Positions 16,501 to 25,066 are shown, counted from the stretch's first letter. The stretch: DNA of 37,554 nucleotides from Microcystis aeruginosa LEGE 91341 (GCF_015206885.1 NZ_JADEXY010000022.1:1-37554); one strand, 5' to 3'. The notes: generated by a model from the letters alone, not told the origin. Program-made: numbers and translations.

Positions 16501-19500
16501 CTTGGGCGCTTTGTTTTCTAAAACTCCCATAAGATTGAGAAGCCCTAAGATTTTGGGAGTAACTTCTTGATAAGCTTCTTCTAAAGGACATTGTTCGACC
16601 TTTTGAGGGCGGTTAATAGCGGCTCCATGAATGACTCCTGTAATCTGTCCGAGTTCTTGTTCAATCCTGGCGACAAGGGTTTTGACTGACTCAATATCAG
16701 CAATATTACAGGAATAATAGTGACAAGTTAGTCCTTTCTCTTGAAAACGTTTGAGAGTCCTGGCAATCTCTGCACTCCGGGGACTGGGGGAATTTTCCTC
16801 AGGATGGGAAGAACTACCGACCAAAGCCATAGGAACGCCTGTTTTTTCGGCTAAGGCTAAGGCACACTCGGCGGTAATCCCTTTGGCTCCTCCAGTAACT
16901 AGGAACACATCTTCAGCAGACCAAGTTAAATTACGAGGAGAATAGCTGGCTCGGTCTTGAACTTGCGGTCGCGGAATTCGTCGGCAGAGTTGTTCATCAT
17001 AACCGACAAGAAGATAGGCTTGCGGTTGAGAGATTTCCTCGATAATGCGTTGAGCGATCGCAGATAAAGAAAGCTTTAAGGATAAATCAATCACCCGCAC
17101 TTTGAGATCGGCGCGTTCTAAATGGAGGCTGGCGGCAAAACCGACACTACAGCTTTGCTCGAGAGGTTGGCTCCCGATTCTTACTTTTTTACGATTCTGA
17201 CGATCTTGGTTGAAAATTACGGCTTGAGGATTCTGCCCTCTTTTGCCAAAATAGCCTCCGCCAAACTGAACATAACTGACGCTAGTGTACTGACGTTGAT
17301 CCTGAGAAGCTAGAGGAGGTGTTGCTACAGATTGTAGTCTAGCCATTGCTTTTTGGAGACGGTTTTCTATAGAAAGATTTTCTTGAGGATGGCGAGGAAA
17401 AATGGCAATAAAGTGACTAATTTTTACATTTTGCCTGAGAGAAAAGTCACTCTTTGCCTGAACAACCTCATGACTCATTGCACTGAAATTAACAATTTGG
17501 ACTTGAGATCCTTTCGTTTGCAGAACTTGACTAAGAGCCTGGGCGACATCAGTTTCTTCGACTTCGCAAACAATCACCACCTTCGCCTTTTCCCAGTTAT
17601 CCTCACAGAACAGATTAGCCGTTTCTAATTCCTGATTCTCCTCGGTTTCTCTTGTCTGACTGATCACATTATTATTGGCCGCAGTTTCTTCTAACACATA
17701 TTCAATTACAAAATTGCGAACCCAAGGATTTAAATCTCCTAGAGGGAGCTTGGTTTTATTTACCTGAGATAAACTAACTGGCCGGTTGGTTAGGGCTGTA
17801 CTCGCCTTACTCGTTGTCAACTGTGGCGAATTTTGCTTGATCTCTGTCTTCGGTAATTGTTGCCTGTTGTTACTATAATTATTGTTGGTCTGTTCTCCAA
17901 TTAAAGGACGGAAAACTTCTAGGATTTCTTGTAAACTAGCATTAGCTAGACTGGACGGATCAATTTGACCAGCTACACCACATTGAGAAGCCATAGCGGC
18001 CACTAATTCTGCTCCTTTGATCGAGTCTAAATTGAGATCGTCAAGTAATTTGGCATCTAAGGTAATACTGTCTCGTGGATATTCAGTTTGCTGAACCACT
18101 AAATCGATAAGAATTGCTTCCAGCGATAAAGATAGTGGTTGGCTATTCACGGGAATTTGTTGAGCAATGCCTTTGTCGGCATTATCATCGATACTTTGAA
18201 AAATCTTTAAAGAATCAATCTTAGTGCTGAAATCTTCAGATTCTTGAAACTTATTAGTCAGTAACAATGATTTTAAATCGACTAGGTGCTGATTATCAGC
18301 GATGGCAGAGATTTCTTCTTCAGACACCTGAAACGGTCTTTCGCAGAGGTTTTGAATAAACACCTGTTCCTGTGGAGCAACAAAAGGCCGGATCAGACGA
18401 TTTTCATAAACTTCTTGCCAATGAACGTCACCACCGAGGACAAAATAACTACCTAAAACAGTGTTGAGGTCGCGATCACGTCCAGCTTTTGACTCCAAGG
18501 GAAGACAGAAAGGCTCGTTAGCTGTCGTATTCGCTTTTACCAAGTCAGAAAGTATCTTACCCGGGCCCACTTCAATCATCAAGTCAGATGACGATGTCAT
18601 CGCCTTAACCATAGAAATAAAGTCAACTTGGGCGACAATTTGATCAGCAAAATGGTTTCGCAGCTCTAATCTTGCTTGTAATTGTTGGCCGTTAACACTG
18701 GAAAACAGCGATACTGACGGTGAGACCAATTGTTGAGGAATGAGAGCGCTATCCCTGAGTACCTTCGCTGATGGCAGCATCAGCCGCGAATGGAAGGCGT
18801 TGGACACGGGTAATTGACGAGTTAGGATATTTTTCCTCTCAGCCCGACTGATCGCCTCGGTAATACCCTCTAGCTCTCCAGAAATGACCGTTTGACTGGG
18901 ACTGTTAATATTGGCAACGACTACATAACTGGGAATTCCTTCTAATAAGCTTTCAGCAGTTAAGCGATCGCATCCTAAACTGGCCATGGTTCCAGGCGGT
19001 TGTCCTGATGTCGAGGTTGCCCTTCCTCGGATGGCCGCAAAACACAGGAGAGTCTTCTCGTCATAAGCTCCAGCAGCCTGAAAAGCGGTTAATTCTCCTA
19101 AACTATGACCACCAACGGCAACAGGGTTAATGCCTAAGCGAGCGAGATAACGTTGCCAGAGTAGCGAAGTCAAGCAAATCGCAGCAGAGGCAATGGGAGC
19201 AGCCGTTAACGCTTTTAACCACTGTTGGATTTGTTGCTGATCTTTGGCTCGTTCTAGGTCATGGTAAATGTAGGGACTGATGGGGTCAAGTTGTTGCTCC
19301 TGCAGCCATCGATCCGCTTGGGCTAGAAATTCTTGCGCCCAACTATGGCGTTCCACCAAAGTTCGAGCCATGTTTAAAGCTTGCGATCCTTGACCGGGAA
19401 ACAGAAAAGCGACACGGTTGCGCTTAACCCGATTACCGAGCCATAAGTCTTTTGGCACAGATGTCCTCACCTCCCCTGGACTCGGTGGCTGCTCCTTGAG

Positions 19501-21201
19501 GATTTGTTGTAATTTTTGCAGTTGTTCTCCTAAATGTTTGGGAGTTTCAGCGATCACTGCGGCGCGAATCGGTTGGGAGGGTTGCAGTTGTTGAGTTAAA
19601 TGAACGGCTAAGTCGGCCATTTCTGCCAGACTCATTTTTTGTGCAATGGGATATAATTCTTCAATTTGTTCGATTAAAGCCTCGTTCGAGCCAGCATTTA
19701 GCACAAATAGCTCTGTTTCTTGCTGAGAAACTAATAAGGCCCGTTCATTAAGGGAAGATTTTAAATAAACCGAGGGAGGATCGCCAGAAGTCAGGGTTAC
19801 ATGGGCATTAATCCCGCCAAATCCCATCGCTGAGACTCCAGCCCGCAAAATATCGCTGGTGGGACGAACTGCTCCACTGATGACAGGATAAATGGCTTGA
19901 GCGGTGGTTTCAAATACGGGGTTAAGTTCCCTGCAACCAGCAGTGGGAGGGATCACCCGTTGATTAACTCCCATGACTGCCTTAATTAAACCGCCTATTC
20001 CTGCGGCCGCTTTAGTATGACCGACAATGGATTTAAAAGAGGTAACGCCAACAGAACGGGGCGCAATTTCTCCATCAGCCGCAAGCGCTAGGGTAATTCC
20101 TTCTAATTCTGTGCGATCGCCTAAAGGAGTTCCCGTTCCATGTCCTTCAATAAAATCTAGTGCGTGGCTGCTATAGCTTGCTTGTTCGTAGGCACGACGC
20201 AGTGCTTTGGCTTGACCAATTTGGGAAGGTGCTGTCAGACCGCCTTTGCCATCAGAGGAAATCCCCCATCCTTCAATAATCCCATAAATATAATCTCCAG
20301 CCGCTCTAGCTTCTTCTAGACGTTTGAGGACAACAAAACCACTGCCTTCTCCTGGAATAAATCCACTGGCCTGGCGATCATATACTCTCATCTCATTGGC
20401 GGTTAGTGCTTCTGCTTTGGCAAAACCAACCAATTCAAAGGGATCTAAACTGATATCCACGCCTCCTGCTAAAGCTATATCCCATTGTTGGTTAGCTAGA
20501 TGGGTACAAGCTGTTATGACAGCAATGAGAGAGGAAGAACAAGCACCATCAACGGTATAACCGCCTCCATCTAAGTTGAAAAAGTTACAAATTCTCCCAG
20601 CAATAGTATTAGACAAGTTACCAGCTAGGCTATCTTCATTAATGTTGGGAAATACAGATTTATAGAGCTTTTCCATTAGCTCTTCCAAAACTCCTAAGCT
20701 TTCTGGGAGAAGACCTTTTATCCGAGCGGACTCCCGCAAACTTCGGCGCACAAACGGCCAGCGCATTCGCATAGATAGAGAACGACTTTGCTCACCCGTT
20801 AAGGTATTGCCTAAAATGACTCCAGTCTTGTCAGTAGGAATATTTTCTCGCGTATAGCCAGCATCTTCAAAGGCTTTTATCGCGACTTCAAGTGCTAACC
20901 AATGGGCAATATCTGTTGTCTCAAATGCTTTTTTAGGAATTCTTCTCTTCGCCCAATTAAACCTAAAACCGTCTATGACTGCCATCTGATTGCCATAGGT
21001 TTTATCGGGAGTTTTACGGTCAAGATCGTAATAGTCAACTAAGGGCAATCTTGCATCAGGTGTTTCTCGAAATTGCTGTCGTCTTGCTAGGATATTCTCC
21101 CAAAGTTTTTGCAAATCATTGGCTCCAGGGTAATAACATCCCATGCCAATTATTGCTATCTTAGTAGTCTCATTAGCCCAAGAATATGAACGATCTAGCA
21201 T
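13519..21201 (-). CDS. Enediyne-type iterative polyketide synthase with fused thioesterase domains
   Basis: A 2560-aa single-module synthase. Visible domains: KS about 12-470 (Cys221 in DGACSSS, His354 in EGHGTG, His395 in GHTKAAAG); AT about 597-905 (Ser700 in GHSLG, His804); ACP with Ser1060 in LDSIKG; KR with TGGAKG at 1436 and Ser1574/Tyr1587/Asn1591; DH double hotdog with HHIYKGSYLFP (His1725) and Asp1904 in DSLIH; Sfp-like PPTase with GCDL (Asp2099) and Glu2147. This order is that of PKSE enzymes, which modify their own ACP and build a polyene by iteration; there is no enoylreductase. Beyond the usual end lie two hotdog segments (about 2258-2390 and 2410-2545). The second, with NINFATYGIWQGR, resembles the separate enediyne thioesterase (CalE7/SgcE10 type). 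The ATG has no strong ribosome-binding site and sits in a 14-bp duplication. The cargo would be a polyene or polyenoic acid. Confidence 0.92.
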   Translation of the reverse strand: MLDRSYSWANETTKIAIIGMGCYYPGANDLQKLWENILARRQQFRETPDARLPLVDYYDLDRKTPDKTYGNQMAVIDGFRFNWAKRRIPKKAFETTDIAHWLALEVAIKAFEDAGYTRENIPTDKTGVILGNTLTGEQSRSLSMRMRWPFVRRSLRESARIKGLLPESLGVLEELMEKLYKSVFPNINEDSLAGNLSNTIAGRICNFFNLDGGGYTVDGACSSSLIAVITACTHLANQQWDIALAGGVDISLDPFELVGFAKAEALTANEMRVYDRQASGFIPGEGSGFVVLKRLEEARAAGDYIYGIIEGWGISSDGKGGLTAPSQIGQAKALRRAYEQASYSSHALDFIEGHGTGTPLGDRTELEGITLALAADGEIAPRSVGVTSFKSIVGHTKAAAGIGGLIKAVMGVNQRVIPPTAGCRELNPVFETTAQAIYPVISGAVRPTSDILRAGVSAMGFGGINAHVTLTSGDPPSVYLKSSLNERALLVSQQETELFVLNAGSNEALIEQIEELYPIAQKMSLAEMADLAVHLTQQLQPSQPIRAAVIAETPKHLGEQLQKLQQILKEQPPSPGEVRTSVPKDLWLGNRVKRNRVAFLFPGQGSQALNMARTLVERHSWAQEFLAQADRWLQEQQLDPISPYIYHDLERAKDQQQIQQWLKALTAAPIASAAICLTSLLWQRYLARLGINPVAVGGHSLGELTAFQAAGAYDEKTLLCFAAIRGRATSTSGQPPGTMASLGCDRLTAESLLEGIPSYVVVANINSPSQTVISGELEGITEAISRAERKNILTRQLPVSNAFHSRLMLPSAKVLRDSALIPQQLVSPSVSLFSSVNGQQLQARLELRNHFADQIVAQVDFISMVKAMTSSSDLMIEVGPGKILSDLVKANTTANEPFCLPLESKAGRDRDLNTVLGSYFVLGGDVHWQEVYENRLIRPFVAPQEQVFIQNLCERPFQVSEEEISAIADNQHLVDLKSLLLTNKFQESEDFSTKIDSLKIFQSIDDNADKGIAQQIPVNSQPLSLSLEAILIDLVVQQTEYPRDSITLDAKLLDDLNLDSIKGAELVAAMASQCGVAGQIDPSSLANASLQEILEVFRPLIGEQTNNNYSNNRQQLPKTEIKQNSPQLTTSKASTALTNRPVSLSQVNKTKLPLGDLNPWVRNFVIEYVLEETAANNNVISQTRETEENQELETANLFCEDNWEKAKVVIVCEVEETDVAQALSQVLQTKGSQVQIVNFSAMSHEVVQAKSDFSLRQNVKISHFIAIFPRHPQENLSIENRLQKAMARLQSVATPPLASQDQRQYTSVSYVQFGGGYFGKRGQNPQAVIFNQDRQNRKKVRIGSQPLEQSCSVGFAASLHLERADLKVRVIDLSLKLSLSAIAQRIIEEISQPQAYLLVGYDEQLCRRIPRPQVQDRASYSPRNLTWSAEDVFLVTGGAKGITAECALALAEKTGVPMALVGSSSHPEENSPSPRSAEIARTLKRFQEKGLTCHYYSCNIADIESVKTLVARIEQELGQITGVIHGAAINRPQKVEQCPLEEAYQEVTPKILGLLNLMGVLENKAPKLIVGFSSIGSVLGLPGNTWYSFSNEALDLILRCFQQEHPKTAVISLAYSIWADVGMGARMNAVESLARRGIEAISVSEGVSRFVELVENDPGDAQVVIAARLGNLDSLKGNFDTWLTKRTAPPTRLTFLEQIEILEPGVESVIRSHLTLKRDSYVQHHIYKGSYLFPTVFGLEAMAQAVAYTLRKENLLSVRLENIRLERPIVVDPKNGVEIELRTEVLERQSAQEPIRVRAEIRTERTGFALAHFAADFVFGQTKEIPLEKRQLPSTPLDLDPLQDLYSWLLFQGPRFQRLEQIYSLDSRHILFRTQKGIHSSAREKDYLDRADGPFILGDPYYRDSLIHSVQVMIPQYLCLPIGIESLEINQFNAYESESCFGLAINQGQKDRQYNTTVLAMNPEGAVIEKLEGYQVRVLERREDYPTAEEIADPSERDEQRLQSQLYRRSPELKVAVPALSLVYLPGLHRLSVEERHQCELPIFEKTLKKQTSQPFQIKWLDSGKPVVEGLKEDSLEISLSHDDQFCLCVSDRFLQGCDLAPITHRSQADWLALLGNAREPLMRQLLLSRQAESVDVAGTRIWGALEALRKAINLQNIDLTLSHQVEDSILFVGTAEGYSLSVLTFPIVLTRGAPRIVAVVVKAFNIPPETRDFIPCSTTSRLDQGVQPSDIYRLNIAHDNSKICVVRWPISHKHTANFSKTVYFSQFFAWIDNVRDLAMWPLREALVEELATGNCGMVTNHAQVEIFGEAGLQDILEARIWIGNVSGSANSTVNFYYDWLKLLPNGEFERIATSKLTMTWVQLSPNFSSEPTALPAFLQNFVEQLHLPDFTLQPVPKSDKMGKKIYQLPTGPHPGLFLHKEIFKTSREDSDAMGNINFATYGIWQGRVLDQFIYKLIPDYYQRTQSQGEFRTGHSEVKYLREAFPFDSIEVIMSLQSISECGMGLRFEYFRITPEGKKQKVAIGEQFTVWLVATEKRTYEPAPLPHRVKEALSNYCDLS

Positions 21202-21227
21202 GAGAAAATATACAGCATGAGAAAATA
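21197..21227. repeat. 14-bp tandem duplication across the synthase start codon
   Basis: AGCATGAGAAAATA occurs at 21197-21210 and again at 21214-21227. The complement of the first copy contains the synthase ATG. The second copy places another ATG upstream in a different frame, which could influence initiation. Confidence 0.6.
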
Positions 21228-21333
21228 GGTAAATGAAGGAAAAACAGCTTTGAGCTAGTGCTACATTGGCTTATAGCGTTTCTGATTCACAAGAGGTACA
21301 TTCCTGATTCTGAAAAGCTTAATCAGCAAAGGT

Positions 21334-21462
21334 TTAAGTGTGCCGCACAGATGTGAGAACTGCTATAAGCTGTTTTTCAAGTACACTGACAGCAGAGCTT
21401 ACCGCCACGTCTTCTAGATTGAGACAGGCGTTCAAATCCCGGTCAATCTCAAGCCCTGTTGA
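21334..21462 (-). pseudogene. TnpB C-terminal fossil (IS200/IS605 group)
   Basis: In the minus strand, directly downstream of the PEP-CTERM stop codon (TAG at 21465-21463) and in the same frame, the sequence reads STGLEIDRDLNACLNL, followed by about 27 further residues to TAA at 21336-21334. DRDLNAxxNL is the last RuvC motif of TnpB nucleases (DRDxNAAxNI/L). Only this tail survives; the zinc-finger and the rest of TnpB are gone. Part of it is overlapped by an inverted-repeat pair, GCTTATAGC at 21269 and GCTATAAGC at 21362, so a later insertion may have replaced the normal end. Confidence 0.6.
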
Positions 21463-22293
21463 CTAATTTAGTCTCCGCTTCCCTGCTAAAACCACACCAA
21501 GAGACCCTAATGCCAATAAACCCCATACGGATGAGCCTTCTGGTATTTGGGTCAGTGGCGCGCTAGTTGCTCCAGTATTGGCAACGTCCTGGGGTGTGCC
21601 GTTGATAACCTGCTGAGGATAGATAAAAGCATTGGAGACGACATTGTAGGTGCCATTGCCATTATCAGAGATAGTTATTTTCCCTACGGTAGGCTTCGTA
21701 ATGCTAGGGTTAAGTTGTACCCCAATGCTATTTCCGTTGACATTTGGATTACCGAATGACCCCTCCTCAACTACTATGTCAAAAGTACCTAAAGCCAGGT
21801 CCGACACACCACGATCAATGATTCGGAAACGGAAAGTCCCATCAAAGGTTGGAGTTACGGGAGTCCCAGTTAGATTGGAATTTGGGTAATAGTATGATTG
21901 GAAATGGGCATCACCGGGGTCAAATCTGAACAATTGGTCCCTTATAGTAGTCGAGTTAGGAGGGAAAGGTGGCACTGTTCCCCCAGGTTGAGGCCAATAA
22001 CTAGCGGCAGAACTTGGGCCACCAAGGGCAAAAGGGGTTGTTTTCGTTGGAGTATTACTGAATGTGATGAAAAATGTATCGACGTAGCCAGGTGATGTGG
22101 GACCAAAAATATAGGGCGTTTCGATCACACTACTAGCTTTGAGGAGAAAGCCACAGGGACTGATGGGATCATCGCCTATATTTATGGTGCAGGCTGCTTG
22201 GGCGGGGGCGGGCAGAAGTGCTGCCGAGGTTGACGCGATTACTGCGCCAGTTGCTGTTGCCAACAACGTGGTATTAAATAGTTTCAATGACAT
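21463..22293 (-). CDS. PEP-CTERM sorted exported protein
   Basis: A secreted protein with an N-terminal signal peptide (MSLKLFNTTLLATATGAVIA onward, likely cut after APAQA) and a C-terminal sorting signal: PEGSS, a hydrophobic helix VWGLLALGSLGVVLA and the basic end GKRRLN. This is the PEP-CTERM signal handled by an exosortase at the cell surface. The long frame opens at 22311, but AAGGA at 22305-22301 sits 7 nt before an internal ATG at 22293, so I prefer that start (276 aa). The middle is Gly/Asn/Thr/Pro-rich and beta-strand-like, with no enzyme motif. Such proteins usually end up in the outer envelope or extracellular matrix. The specific role is unknown. Confidence 0.85.
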   Translation of the reverse strand: MSLKLFNTTLLATATGAVIASTSAALLPAPAQAACTINIGDDPISPCGFLLKASSVIETPYIFGPTSPGYVDTFFITFSNTPTKTTPFALGGPSSAASYWPQPGGTVPPFPPNSTTIRDQLFRFDPGDAHFQSYYYPNSNLTGTPVTPTFDGTFRFRIIDRGVSDLALGTFDIVVEEGSFGNPNVNGNSIGVQLNPSITKPTVGKITISDNGNGTYNVVSNAFIYPQQVINGTPQDVANTGATSAPLTQIPEGSSVWGLLALGSLGVVLAGKRRLN

Positions 22294-22600
22294 AGATTTG
22301 TCCTTGATCATAGACTTGACGTTTTTACACTACCAGTTCAGAAAAACATTGTCAATATATACCTTGCACGTAACCTCTACCAGTACAAAATGACATCGAT
22401 ATTTGTTTCGTCATATTGGTGGATATCTTGGGGTGCATCTCAGCAAAAATAAATTCGGAACGATAGGATTTTGCGCCATTTCAGGGATCACTCTAAATGT
22501 TAAGAATTGTACAACCCTCTTGTTATAAGGATTTTTATCTCATGAAACCTTAAAATTAGAATTGCTGGGGTACATCTCATATTTGAGACTTTCTCTCACC

Positions 22601-22702
22601 TATAGCAAAGATCGGGGTGGTTAGGACAATCAATCGCTGAAACCCTTGACCGATAAGAGTTTGAAAATTGAAAGCGTCCTAAATAACCCATTTTTTGCTA
22701 TA
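22601..22702. repeat. MITE-like 102-bp inverted-repeat element
   Basis: The left end starts TATAGCAAAG and closes TTAGGAC at 22627. The right end (22676-22702) is its imperfect complement, GTCCTAA to TTTGCTATA, matching at 21 of 27 positions. It contains no frame of useful length. The structure is that of a small non-autonomous element, or a strong hairpin if transcribed. Confidence 0.5.
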
Positions 22703-22817
22703 TGGTGAGCAGCAGAAGTTAAGTGGGTGAGTGGAATTAAATGGTTCTTCCGAACTTACACTGTAGAAAATTCCCCAAGCTCCCTCTCTGTTCAGCAATG
22801 CTCTAAAGTTGATAAAT

Positions 22818-22864
22818 AGGGTCTGCTGAAAAAGTTTTTCCTGGGGGTAGGAGTCAGGAGTCAG
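22818..22864. repeat. Solo 47-bp copy of a dispersed repeat end
   Basis: This segment, beginning AGGGTCTGCTGAAAAAG and ending with AGGAGTCAG, is the exact reverse complement of 35403-35449. The latter forms the right end of the MITE-like element at 35219-35453. The copy here lacks the other end. Confidence 0.7.
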
Positions 22865-22942
22865 TAGCCGGTCGTTTCGGGCTTTATAGATAAAAATAGG
22901 TGAGTTAGCAAAGCGTAACCCACCCGATATCTATTTGCGGTT

Positions 22943-25066
22943 TTAAACCGTTTCTACCAAGGGACGGGTTAACTTATCCAACTGTTGGGTTAACAGACTC
23001 AGGAATAAACCCACATCGGTGACAATACCCACGGATTCTACGGAACCTCGATCGCTTAATTTTGTCACCACGGCCGGGTTAATATCAACACAGACCATTT
23101 TTACCCCCGCCGGTGTCATATTGCCCACACCGATGGAATGGAGCATACTAGAGAGCATGAGAATCATGTCTGCACCTTGAATTAAGCGGGAATATTCTTC
23201 CTGTGCTTTAATTAAATCCATCTCCGTATCTGGAAGCGGACCATCATCGCGAATTGAACCGGCCAAACTGAAGGGGATATTATTCTTGACGCATTCATAC
23301 ATTACGCCTTTTGTCAATACCCCGGCCGATACAGCTTTAGCGATGCTGCCGTGGCGACGGATGAGGTTGATAATCTTGAGGTGGTGACGATGGCCACCGC
23401 GCACCGGGATGCCTTTCTGCATATCTACCCCTAAAGAAGTACCCATGATCGCCTGTTCCATGTCGTGAACTGCGATCGCATTTCCCCCCAGTAAAGCGTG
23501 AACGTAACCATCGCGGATTAAACGGGAGAGATGTTGCGCTCCTCCAGTGTGAATGACCACCGGACCTGCCGTTACTACCACTTTACCGCCCTGGTCGCGA
23601 ATTTGGCGCATTTCCCAGGCAATCTGCTCCACGGTTAACTCGACTCGGCGCTCGCTGGAAACCCCCGCACCCATAAAGGTAAATTCCTGGGTGCTGTTCC
23701 GTTGTTCCCTGGATTCCGCCTGTCGGATAGTACGGATGCCCTCAACTCCCACCATAACGCGATCGCCAGCTTTTAAATCCCGCAGCAGAGTACATTTTGC
23801 CGTTTTGCCTTCCGCACCTTCAGTGACGACGATGGCTGCATCCATGCGTTGATTTTCCACCCGCACCCATTCACAGCTAACCCGCACTTCCGTGGGATAG
23901 ATGGTGCTGACATAAAAATCATCGGGAGCGACCCCATCTTGTGCCACCACTGCGGTATTGACATCACAGATTTCTTGGGGACGAGCGGCCGCACCGAGGT
24001 CGATCAATTGTACCATGATCTCCTCCATTACCTCGTGAGAGGGTGCAGAAACGCGCACTTCGGCCGAGGAGGTACTTTGGCGCTCAATCCCCAAAGTGAA
24101 GTTTAAAACCTTGAAACTGCCGCCATTTCCCACCACAACATCGAGAGCTTTATTCATAATTCCCGCGTCGAGCAGATGACCTTCTAGCTGGAGAATGCGA
24201 CTTTCAATGGTGACATTTGCGTGATGGTCTGGAATTAAGGGTTCCGTGGTACGCAGGGTTAAACATTTAGCGGCTCCTCCTGCTTTTAAGAACTCCGTTA
24301 GGGGAGTTTGTACCACTTCAAAGCTTTTTGACACTAACTTATATTGTAAATCGTCACTAATTTTATTCATGACGATTACTTGACCGATATTCACTGCATT
24401 ACAAGCAAAGTTAACCGCATCAGCTTCTTCAACGATAATGCGTTTTTCTTCGGGAATTTTTAACTCAATTAACCGATTAGAATAGGCATCAAAAGCATCG
24501 GGATAGTAGAGCAGATAACCACCACTAAGGGGACAAAAACAGGTATCAAGGTGATAGAAACGTTCATCGATTAAACGTAGGGATAAAACCTCAATATCGA
24601 GCCATTTAGCGATTAAAGGGTGGGAATCTAACTCGGTTCTGAAGCCATATCCTGCCCATAACCAACGTCCTTCCCGATCTAATAATGCGTCTCCTGCACC
24701 TTCAAAGGGTAAATCTTTGGGCAGTTCGTGAACCGTAAAACCGTTATCTTCAAACCACTGTTTAAAATAGGGTTCTTCTCCCTGTCTTTCTTTGTGTAAA
24801 AAGCGACTGAGAACGACTATTTTTTCCAGAACTAAACCTGCATTAGCGGTAAAAACCATGTCGGGCCAGCCTTTTTCTGGTGGGACTAAATCCACGAGCG
24901 CCCGATCCTTGAGAATATGATAAAGCTGCTGCCATTGTTGCCTAGCTTTTTCCTGGGAAGATTTGTGAATGTTGCCCTCCATCCAGGGATTAATCACATA
25001 ATCCACATCGTAATGATCGGGAGAACACATCAAAAAGCGAATAGTTTCAGTCATATTTTTTGACAA
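22943..25066 (-). CDS. argZ: Arginine dihydrolase / ornithine cyclodeaminase-type bifunctional enzyme
   Basis: A 707-aa enzyme of the cyanobacterial ArgZ/AgrE family. The N-terminal domain has the guanidine-modifying fold: RFLMCSPDHYDVDYVINPWM near the start, FTANAGL, and Cys268 in GGAAKCLTLRT, matching the catalytic cysteine of ArgZ (264 in Synechocystis, from memory). It converts arginine to ornithine, CO2 and ammonia. The C-terminal half (from about 290) corresponds to the LOR/SDH-like region that, in AgrE, makes proline from ornithine. Nucleotide-binding features such as VVTAGPVVIHTGGAQHLS and the GVGNMTPAG segment are visible. The protein feeds the ornithine-ammonia cycle in nitrogen remobilisation, including from cyanophycin. 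The cytosolic gene stands alone, without a clear ribosome-binding site. Length and motifs appear intact. Confidence 0.92.
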   Translation of the reverse strand: MSKNMTETIRFLMCSPDHYDVDYVINPWMEGNIHKSSQEKARQQWQQLYHILKDRALVDLVPPEKGWPDMVFTANAGLVLEKIVVLSRFLHKERQGEEPYFKQWFEDNGFTVHELPKDLPFEGAGDALLDREGRWLWAGYGFRTELDSHPLIAKWLDIEVLSLRLIDERFYHLDTCFCPLSGGYLLYYPDAFDAYSNRLIELKIPEEKRIIVEEADAVNFACNAVNIGQVIVMNKISDDLQYKLVSKSFEVVQTPLTEFLKAGGAAKCLTLRTTEPLIPDHHANVTIESRILQLEGHLLDAGIMNKALDVVVGNGGSFKVLNFTLGIERQSTSSAEVRVSAPSHEVMEEIMVQLIDLGAAARPQEICDVNTAVVAQDGVAPDDFYVSTIYPTEVRVSCEWVRVENQRMDAAIVVTEGAEGKTAKCTLLRDLKAGDRVMVGVEGIRTIRQAESREQRNSTQEFTFMGAGVSSERRVELTVEQIAWEMRQIRDQGGKVVVTAGPVVIHTGGAQHLSRLIRDGYVHALLGGNAIAVHDMEQAIMGTSLGVDMQKGIPVRGGHRHHLKIINLIRRHGSIAKAVSAGVLTKGVMYECVKNNIPFSLAGSIRDDGPLPDTEMDLIKAQEEYSRLIQGADMILMLSSMLHSIGVGNMTPAGVKMVCVDINPAVVTKLSDRGSVESVGIVTDVGLFLSLLTQQLDKLTRPLVETV

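Larger units (their letters stand above)
22312..22942. other. Intergenic region holding two repeat elements
   Basis: A 631-bp spacer between two minus-strand genes (22294-22311 belongs to the PEP-CTERM leader). It holds a 102-bp inverted-repeat element and a solo copy of a 47-bp dispersed repeat, listed separately. GGGGTGCATCTCA and GGGGTACATCTCA occur near 22432 and 22567. I see no protein-coding frame worth calling and no clear promoter for the PEP-CTERM gene. Confidence 0.5.

Noticed and set aside
13519-21201. True enediyne warhead cluster
   Set aside because: No E4/E5, no typical oxidoreductases and no self-resistance gene in the window; only the synthase and the E3-like protein are of that type.
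22743-22758. GGTTCTTCCGAACTTA, near-complement of a segment at 282-297
   Set aside because: A short match of about 14 bases; could be a transposon end, but too little to define an element.
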